Part shown: piece by piece, positions 57,076 to 64,000 of the stretch | Position numbering within the stretch: position 1 is the stretch's first letter | How the letters are laid out: each line of letters starts with the position of its first letter | NCBI GenBank assembly: GCA_034359265.1 | Contig: CP136890.1 | Span: 63,799,501-63,863,500, forward strand | Source of the DNA: Canna indica | Taxonomy: Eukaryota; Streptophyta; Magnoliopsida; Zingiberales; Cannaceae | Length of the DNA: 64,000 nt | Direction of reading: 5' to 3' | Position numbers and translations under genes: made by a program | The notes under the pieces: model-generated | Database searches by the model: none | Told to the model about the DNA's origin: nothing | Seen by the model: only the letters and a program-made list of their open reading frames with translations

Positions 57076-57239
57076 TATTAATTAATATTAAACTAATACT
57101 TAACCTAATTAACAATTAATTTCTAATAATTAGCCATTTAATTTCTAATTATTAACAAATAATTTCTATTAATTAACAATAAAAAATAAAAATAAAAACC
57201 TAATCAAACTTTGATTAGGGTAATTAAACCCTAATCTCA

Positions 57240-57690
57240 AGCAGTAGCCGGCATCACTGCCAGCTACACCCTGCCGGCGCCGAGATGAACGCTGGGCCGA
57301 CGCCGGCGCGGAGAGGCAGCGCGGGCGGCGGCGCCACTAGGGATTTAACAAATCGAGGAGAAGAGGAAGAATACCGGAAGGGGAGGTTCACCGGCAGCGA
57401 TTGACGGCGGCGCAACAGGCAGCGACGAACGGCGGTGAGCAGAGATGGAAGAAGAAAAAAGAGTAAGGGTCGGGCGCGAACGCAAATAAAAAGGATTTTC
57501 ACCGATGGCTCATCGGCCATCGGAAACCCGTGGATCTGTAATTTTGTTATCACCGACGCCTCTGCTAGTCGTCAGTTAAGACTGTTTTATATTCGCGTTG
57601 CGTTCGTGATAAGCGACGGTTCCAGCCAGCCGTGGCTAATGACTTACTCATATCACCGACGGCTTTGCGTAGCTGTCGCTACTAACTAGG
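57240..57690. other. GC-rich 5' subterminal region of CACTA copy 2
   Basis: Contains GCCGGCG-rich sequence and then spaced words GATAAGCGACGG, CACCGACGG and CATCGGCCATCGG resembling the subterminal words at 50,450-50,700. The minus-strand frame 57,254-57,553 probably reflects base composition. Confidence 0.55.
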
Positions 57691-58168
57691 GGTTAGTCAG
57701 TACCCACCTAAGGCCGATTCTCGATAAAGCAGAAATGAGGAGACAAGGTCAAATAGACTCACCGGAATTGGTTGGGAACAAGCTGGACAATGAAAGAAAC
57801 GACGATATTGTCGGCAAAGATCCCGGGAGCAAGAGACTTGCAGCACTCTCGACTCCTTGCCAAAACTTAGAACACGAGGGAATTTGAAATAAAGGGAGAG
57901 AGAGAGTTTTAAAGACCCAGGAAGAGGCAGCCTCCTCATCGAATGACCGATATTCATACTTCACTGACAGAACAAATCTTGGTTGATCGCCCCATCAGCG
58001 GTAGATATTCAAACACCTCAAAGATGAACAATCAAATCTCCATTCCATGATTACTTTCTGCCAGAATCAAATGCTAGAAAAGCAAGCACTTACGTGAGAC
58101 GAGCACGTGGAAAAGGCATCCTTTCACCCTGTAATCGTCATACTAAGCGCAGAAACTGAAGAGTCATA
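57691..58168. other. Spacer with no recognised gene
   Basis: Mixed composition, with a minus-strand open stretch (57,697-57,957) whose product I do not recognise. Codon use and length give no support for a gene. Confidence 0.4.
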
Positions 58169-58497
58169 TGTTGGCCTAAGGTTTTCTACCTTGGTCTTAA
58201 TCTCGGTTTTGATGATAACAAACATGGAACTAATGTTTCATGAAGAAATATTTTCAGGTTCCATATCGATTAGTTCTTGATGTCCTCGATTGGAAAATAT
58301 TGAAGAAATCGGAAAATCAGAAGGACATTGATTGTCACGTTCGGGTTCGTCGTGAAAATCTCTCGAAGTTCGACGTGTGCACCAAAGACGTCTTGGACGA
58401 GTCTAAAGTACACATGGAAAGCTCTCCAAGTTAACGCACGTTGAAGGCCGGAACCCGAAAATGAAGCGCGCAAGAAGAAGGCTGAAAAAATCAAGTT

Positions 58498-58810
58498 CAG
58501 CCTATGTTCGGTCGACCGAATGTAGTCGAAAAATGGCAGTAGCCACTTTGGTCGACCGGTCGATTGACCGAACAATGCCAAAAATTGGCAGTGACAACTT
58601 TGGATGATCGGTCGATCGACCGAACGAGGCCAAAAACTGGCAGTGTCAACTTCGATCGACTGATCGGTCGACCAGACAGTAGAGGAGCTAAATCATGACA
58701 CAGTCGGTTGACCCTCCGATCGATCGAATAGAGCGGCAAAAGCACAGAACTCCAGCGGTCGCTGGGCGGTCGATCGGTCGGTCGATCGATGATCGACCGA
58801 CAAGCGATCG
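58498..58810. repeat. GGTCGACCG/CGATCGGTCGAC palindrome cluster
   Basis: At least ten copies of GGTCGACCG-type or CGATCGGTCGA-type words occur in 310 bases. They are spaced by about 55-60-bp units that share GCCAAAAACTGGCAGTGTCAA-like text, so the cluster also has a weak tandem structure. Confidence 0.8.
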
Positions 58811-58865
58811 ATCGGCGTCCAACGGGCGAAAAAATGCCCGTTGAGAAGTTGTTCCGTGGAGGGGT

Positions 58866-58873
58866 TATAAATA
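58866..58873 (+). promoter_or_regulatory. Predicted TATA box of the SIRE-like LTR
   Basis: TATAAATA lies in the context GGGGTTATAAATACCCC, just after the palindrome cluster. The same box is present in the minus-strand relative (14,498-14,505). Confidence 0.6.
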
Positions 58874-59630
58874 CCCCTCACCAATCTTCATTAACTCCTC
58901 TTAACAACTGATCTAAGCTTCCATTGAGCCATTCTTGATCATTTTCAAAGCATTTCTTCAGTCATCCCTTTGATAACCCTAGTTTCCATGATACATCCTT
59001 GATCTTGCCTTCAAGCTTTGAACGATTCATAATTGAGGCATCAAGAGGAACTAGGACTCGTGTTTGGAGCTAAGTATTTGTTCTATTATTTATTTGCTCC
59101 ATTATTTGTGTAATTTTATGATTTATTTCATTGTGTTTGAGCTTGTGAAGACCTAGGTTGTTAGGTCTTGAAATTGGGTGGTAACCTTGGTGTTTAAGGT
59201 TTAAATCCACCGGTGTAAACATAGTTTGCTAGGATTAGTTCTTGTTGTCCTTGGGATTAAGGTGGGAGAGTGCTCTCGGTAGGAAGGCAGAGACTTCCGG
59301 GTGTGGAAGTGCCTTCGGTGAGAGCAGAGACTCTTCGGTGAAAACATCCTCGTTGTAAAGGAAACAAGATAATCTAGCAAAGCTAGTTTGGAAATCCTAA
59401 GTGGGGTGCTTAGGTAGTGGAGTAGGTATTGGGGCCGAACCACTATAAATAATTGTGTTTACATTGATTCTACTTGTGTTTATTTCATTATTGTATTTAC
59501 TTTGCGTCCGTTTGCTACTCAACTTGAAATTTGCCTAAGTAACCAAAGAAACTATTAAAACCGGATTTAGTTAAAAAGATTAGTAAACACACTATTCGCC
59601 CCCCTCTAGTGTGGCCATTTCATCCAACAA

Positions 59631-59642
59631 TTGGTATCAGAG
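59631..59642 (+). other. Primer binding site, initiator tRNA-Met
   Basis: TTGGTATCAGAG, one base after the LTR end, fits the plant initiator tRNA-Met complement; the following GTGGG departs from CC. Confidence 0.8.
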
Positions 59643-59697
59643 TGGGTCGTGGATTGAGATTTCACCATCTTGTCTACATCTTGCCTCGATCCAGAAA

Positions 59698-61120
59698 ATG
59701 ACACTAGAGTGTGTAGCGTCTATGACACCTAGGTTCGATGAGTCTAACTTTGGTCTTTGGAAGAGTAAAATGTATACTTTCCTAAAGACTCAAGGTTTGG
59801 GTATATTTGACATGGTAAAGACAAAATATAACCTAAGGAAAACATGAATGTATGGACCCAAGAACAAGTTAAATTGTTTGAATTAAATGGTAAAACAACG
59901 CATCTTCTATATTGCACATTTACAAATGATATACTTGGAAATGTTATGCATTGTTCTTCCGCATTTGATATTTGGGCAACATTAAACATGCTTTATGATT
60001 ATGCAAAAACCGATGAGCTTATTACTTTAAAAGAAGGAGGTGATGACAATTGTCATAACTCTAGTTCTAATAAAGTTTTTAATGCCCAAAGCTCATCTAG
60101 TGAAAGGAACACCAAAAATCGGAGAAGAAAGCTAAGGTGTTTCATTTGTCAAGAGAAAGGGCATAAAAAGAGGAACTGTCCCCACTTGAAGAAAAGGACC
60201 AAGAAGAAGAATGCTCCCGAGTCCACCTCTGGATCTAGTGGAGCATCTTTCTCTCATGATGATGAAGTCACATCTCAAATATGCGTCATGGGTTTTCGAA
60301 ATGAGGTAAAATCTTCTACTTCTAGTCATGTTAAAAATCTTGATAGAGATAATGATGATAGTAGCTCTAATTCTTTAGGTATGTCTTATGATGAGCTATT
60401 AGAAGAATATAAGAAGATGTATGCCATGCTTGTGAAATCAAATAAGGAAAATCGAAAACTCAAGAAAGAAAACTTGGAGCTTGTTAATCATGTGCATGAG
60501 TTGAAGAGTGAAAATGAGAAATTGAAAATTAGCGTGATTAATTCTTGCCATGATACATTAACTCTTGAAGTTAATGACTTGGAACTTGAAAATGAGGTTT
60601 TGAAAAATAGATTGAAGTCTACAAATAATGATTTGAAAAATGTTTCAAAAATTGAGATTGAAAATTTGAAAGTAAAGAATTTAAAAATTATGAATGAAAA
60701 TTGAATGTTAAAATCTCAATTGAATGCTTTGTATCAATCTATTGATACTTTAAAAAATGAGGTTGTGTTCTTAAGTAGGAAGGTTAATGATTTGTCAAAT
60801 GGTTCATCATTTAAGAATTTTAGTAGAAATGGTGTTTTTAACAAGAATTCTCATGCTCATGTTAATTCTCATGTTAGACATCATACATTTAAACCTCACG
60901 TTGAAAAGAAAAATGAAAAGAAAAAATTTAATGGAAATTATTTTTGTAGTATATATGGCAATGCTATTCATGATTGTGTTTTTTAAAAAAATCCAAGTGT
61001 TGTTAGGACACTTTGGATTCCTAGGCCAACTCACCCCCAAGGACCCAAAGCTATTTGGGTACCAAAAATATCTTGTTCTTTTGTAGGGGGAGCTACCATA
61101 CAAGTATGAATAGGAAATGG
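59698..61120 (+). pseudogene. Gag of the SIRE-like copia element, frame-shifted
   Basis: Begins MTLECVASMTPRFDESNFGL. A frame shift at about 59,845 leads to MNVWTQEQVKLFELNGK and HCSSAFDIWATLNMLYDYAK (UBN2 gag domain), then the zinc knuckle CFICQEKGHKKRNC. A long heptad-rich coiled coil (MYAMLVKSNKENRKLKKENL and on) follows. After a stop at 60,702 the same protein continues to a degenerate second knuckle CSIYGNAIHDC, and in another frame WIPRPTHPQGPKAIWVPK (about 61,014-61,067), the typical end of SIRE-type gag. Protease, integrase and RT are not found downstream. Confidence 0.85.
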
Positions 61121-62420
61121 AACATTAAAGTTGACCTTGGATTCAAATGAAAAATCTCCATTTGGTTGCAACTTAATTCAAACTATCATGATGCTATAGG
61201 TATGGATATTGGCATCTAAGTAAACTTGGTATCATCTCCTTTACTTTATTTGAATTCATTTAAGTTGGAGTTTTATGATACTCGATTGATTTGAGTTGAT
61301 CTTATCCTCTCTTAATACGATTTTATTAAAATGATTTTTGATTTTTGATTTTTGATCTCTTCGGAGACCTATGTAGCCTATAACGGGCTCATGCGACCTT
61401 GCGGTTCCAAATCTTAGGCTCATTGTGGTCTTTTAATTTTCAACCAATAGAAATGGTTGGAGATCATATTTTCATATTTATTATTCGTATGATCTCTTAA
61501 AATTCGTTTTGGTATCACTTGATTTCATTTAAAACGGATTTCAAACTATCTAGCAAAGATGTATTTTGAAAATGATACTTGATTTTTCTCTTTGCTATTT
61601 GGTTTGGGTTGCTTGCTAGTAGCTTTAGTTTTATTAAATCTACTAATGAAGTCTACTTGCAAGTTGAGAATGTTAATGGAAGGCTATGCTATCATGAAGA
61701 AAATAGAAAAGTAAAAAGACAAGTTTGACAAAATTTCTAAGAATAAGGTATGAGTTTAATTTTGCAAAAATCTTTATATAATAATTGAATATTCATGTTT
61801 AATGATGTCTCTATACTTATGATTGATGTTGCATGACAAATCTATGCAATTTCATGAATAGGTAAAATTTTGATAACTTAAGCAATTTCATGATATCTTG
61901 ATTGAATGAAACTTGCTCTAGGTTAAAATTCATATTAGAGACCTCATTTTGAGTTAGTAGTTGGTAAACATGTTTACATACACATATCACATGATTCTAG
62001 GCAATTAAACTTGAAAATTCTTGTGTAGATGAACAAGGTGATAACTAGTTCACTTTAGGGGACTTGAACTTGGAAAAGTTTGACCCAAGTCAACAAATCG
62101 ACTTGGACACTTCATTTTAAGTCCAAAACTTCATAAACATGTTTAGAAATAGGCATGACATGTTTCCATACACTTAGAATGAAAAATTTATATGGATATG
62201 GATAAAATGACATAGAGGCTATTTCAAGATAACCTCTTTTGAACCAAGTTGACCCAAGTCAACAAATTGACTTCGAGGTCTCATTTTCAATCAATATTTG
62301 AGGAACATGTTTAGATTTACTCATGTTAGGTGTCTATAGGTTTAAGTTTGAAAAATCATGAGTAAATGATAAGATTGAAACTTAACAAGTTTCATCTAAC
62401 TAGCTTAGTTTTGAATGAAA
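61121..62420. other. Non-coding AT-rich sequence downstream of gag
   Basis: Several degenerate repeats with the word GACCCAAGTCAACAAATCGACTT occur (62,078, 62,246; again at 63,251). No pol-like reading was found. It may be a large non-coding interior of a retrotransposon derivative. Confidence 0.45.
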
Positions 62421-62429
62421 CCATGCTAT

Positions 62430-63430
62430 GTTGATATATTGACTTAAGGACATAATTTTCATCTCAAACTTGACATACACTCTTTACATAACCACTATGT
62501 GGTGTCATAAAATTTTGAATGAAAAGTGAACATGTTTTGAAAAATAACTAAAAATTACGTAAATACCATTGAAAATTCAGCATTTTCAGTTATTTCTAGA
62601 AAAATGTAGAAAAATTATTTTTAACTGATTCTTGAAACTGCACCTTCACTAAAAAATCTAGTTTCTTCAGTAAAAATTTCAAAAATTTTCATCAAGAATC
62701 TGATTTCTAATGGAATTTTGAAGTTGGATTTCGGAAACACAAAGTATCACTTACTCGAAATACTCATTTTTTCGATACTTTGATTTTTCTTCAAAAACTT
62801 CAAATGAAAACTCATGTATACCATTTTGATTTCATTTCTAATATCATTCGTACCATTGCTTGAGTAAAATTATTTCTAGGAATAATTTTGATAACTTGAA
62901 TGATAGCTAGAAATATCCATATTTTCATTGAAATCAATATATGATGAAAAATAAACTTAGACAATTCATTTTGAGGTCAAACTTGACACACGCATCTTAA
63001 ATGATCATTCAGCGATGTCTGGAAAGTTTGAAGGAAAATTGACAACTTTTGAAAAGTACTTGAAATTTACGAAAATGCCCCTGGACTTTTAGGAATTTTA
63101 TGAATTTATATGAAACTGATTTTTGACCGATTCTTGAACTTGTAGATTCCTTGAAAAATCTAGTTTGTCAAGTTAAAGTTTTAAAAATTTTCATCAAGAA
63201 TATGATTTTATATGGATTTAAAAGTTGGATTTTTGTAAACTTGAAGTATACTTTGACCTAAGTCAACAAAGTGACTTAGAAATTTCATTTTAAGCCCACA
63301 CTTGACTCATATAGTTAGATTCACTCATGTTAGATGTTTATGTGCCTAAGTTTGAGAAAACATGAGTAGCTAGTAAAATTTGATACTTTAGCCATTCAGA
63401 CTTAATATTATTGGAGTGTTTCTTCATGCA
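62430..63430. repeat. Degenerate tandem repeat, unit about 500 bp
   Basis: TCAAACTTGACAYACRC, TTTTCATCAAGAATMTGATTT and AAAAATCTAGTTTSTTCAG-like words occur in the same order at about 62,465-62,760 and 62,970-63,250. Identity is moderate. No open frame runs through. Confidence 0.65.
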
Positions 63431-63479
63431 ATTATAATTATCTAAGCTATCAACAATTAAAGCAAAAGCAATAAATAAA

Positions 63480-64000
63480 AGCATAAAAATAAATAAGGAT
63501 TATTATGGATGTTCTAAGGGTTCCACCCAAGCCACTGGGCGAACCAAGGCCATCATCCTAGGATTTTTAAGGAGCTTCGTCTCGCCAAGGGGCTGCCCAA
63601 AACCATCTTGTAGGTTGCCGGTTCCATCAGTTTCTTCTCGGGGTTCAAGCCATCATCAACATGGTGTCGAACACCTTCTGTCCGCACGCGCACCAAAATG
63701 GGACAACAAGCGTGCTCGTCGCGAATCTTCCCCTAAACTTTTAATTTTACAAAACTAAAAGAAGACCCCAAAAGTCCCTTGGGGAAAGATTTAAGGAGAG
63801 GGAGAAGTGAATTACAATTAGAATTCTCAAGAGGAAGGCAGGGGTATGCAGGCCCTATTTAAAAATTACAATGTTGAAATTTAATAAATTTACAAGCAAT
63901 CATCACAATCATGTTTTACACACAGTCATATGCACATAGGGTTCATCCATAATCATCCTTTCATGCATCACATCGTATATGAAAAAGAAAGGAAAAAATA
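63480..64000 (-). other. Retrotransposon leader sequence, inverted relative of 13,148-13,680
   Basis: On the minus strand from 64,000, TTTCTTTTTCATATACGATGTG through CTCCCTCTCCTTAAATCTTTCC matches 13,470-13,680 closely, so another member of that copia family enters from the right edge on the minus strand. The part nearest 63,500 (AAGGGTTCCACCCAAGCCACT) has no match elsewhere in the window. Confidence 0.7.

Larger units (their letters stand above)
50440..57690 (-). mobile_element. CACTA transposon family 1, copy 2, near complete but lacking the right terminus
   Basis: The left terminus is CACTACTAGAA at 50,440, followed by subterminal words around CATCAGCGATGACCG, CCGTCGCTGATG and ACGGC. Genes lie on the minus strand: a TNP2-type transposase (56,345-53,184) and a Transposase_24-type accessory protein (52,740-51,055). 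The right subterminal region continues to about 57,690 (ACCGACGGCTTTGCG), but no TTCTAGTAGTG follows, so that end has been deleted. It is homologous to 1-2055 at its 5' side. Stop codons in the transposase indicate it cannot move itself. Confidence 0.85.
58169..59629 (+). repeat. LTR of a SIRE-like copia retrotransposon
   Basis: Begins TGTTGGCCTAAGGTTTTC with TTTTGATGATAACAAAC soon after, and ends GTGGCCATTTCATCCAACA. It carries the GGTCGACCG palindrome cluster (58,498-58,810) and a TATAAATA box at 58,866-58,873. It is followed by the primer site. No second LTR copy lies within the window, so the element, if complete, continues past 64,000. Its relative on the minus strand begins at 15,203. 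Confidence 0.85.

Noticed and set aside
1..64000. tRNA, rRNA or organellar DNA
   Set aside because: No clover-leaf consensus boxes or rRNA motifs were recognised by eye; primer-site matches to initiator tRNA-Met are parts of retrotransposons. A tRNA scan would settle it.

Overview
This is nuclear DNA from a flowering plant. The evidence is introns with GT/AG borders, Ty1/copia, L1-type LINE, CACTA, Helitron, hAT and Harbinger elements, and one intact plant class I small heat-shock gene. A monocot with a large, repeat-rich genome seems likely, but the sequence does not prove it. Nearly all of the 64 kb is mobile DNA, much of it nested. The only gene that looks intact and host-encoded is a 156-codon HSP20 gene on the minus strand at 39,138-39,608. 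All family names come from reading the sequence against remembered families; no search was run.

Layout. 1-2055 is the 5' end of a CACTA element (family 1). 2825-7584 is a second CACTA family bounded by the target duplication TTA; it carries exon-like pieces of at least two, probably four, unrelated host genes (RGLG/copine, plastid glucose-6-phosphate translocator, CCT-gamma exon 1, plastidic glucose transporter). About 7.8-23.5 kb is one L1-type LINE (minus strand) torn apart by later insertions. A copia-type LTR-like insert splits its reverse transcriptase (9,972-20,884). That insert is interrupted by a copia retrotransposon with TSD TTCAT (11,114-20,525), which itself holds a SIRE-like fragment (13,680-15,203) and a 254-bp CACTA-derived MITE (17,551-17,804). 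A second piece of the LTR-like family, in the opposite orientation, sits at 21,998-22,928.

23,673-34,513 is a minus-strand copia element with TSD GTAAT. Its integrase is interrupted by a third CACTA family (27,065-32,140, TSD TAA), which has captured at least four consecutive exons of an auxin response factor (ARF6/8 type) with splice sites still visible. 34,715-37,795 is a 5'-truncated LINE. 38,051-38,874 is a Harbinger/Tourist-type element, followed by the HSP20 gene and its promoter. 40,179-48,602 holds two Helitrons head to tail, both lacking the HUH part of Rep. 49,044-49,650 and 49,873-50,402 are hAT-type non-autonomous elements, the second with a perfect 8-bp TSD.

50,440 to about 57,690 is a second family-1 CACTA copy with decayed TNP2 and Transposase_24 genes. 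58,169-61,120 is the 5' LTR and gag of a SIRE-like copia element. It is followed by about 2.4 kb of non-coding, internally repeated sequence. The window ends in a retrotransposon leader that is the inverted relative of 13,148-13,680.

The genes do not form a pathway. The interest lies in gene-fragment capture by two separate CACTA families, the readable order of insertions, and the tandem Helitron pair.
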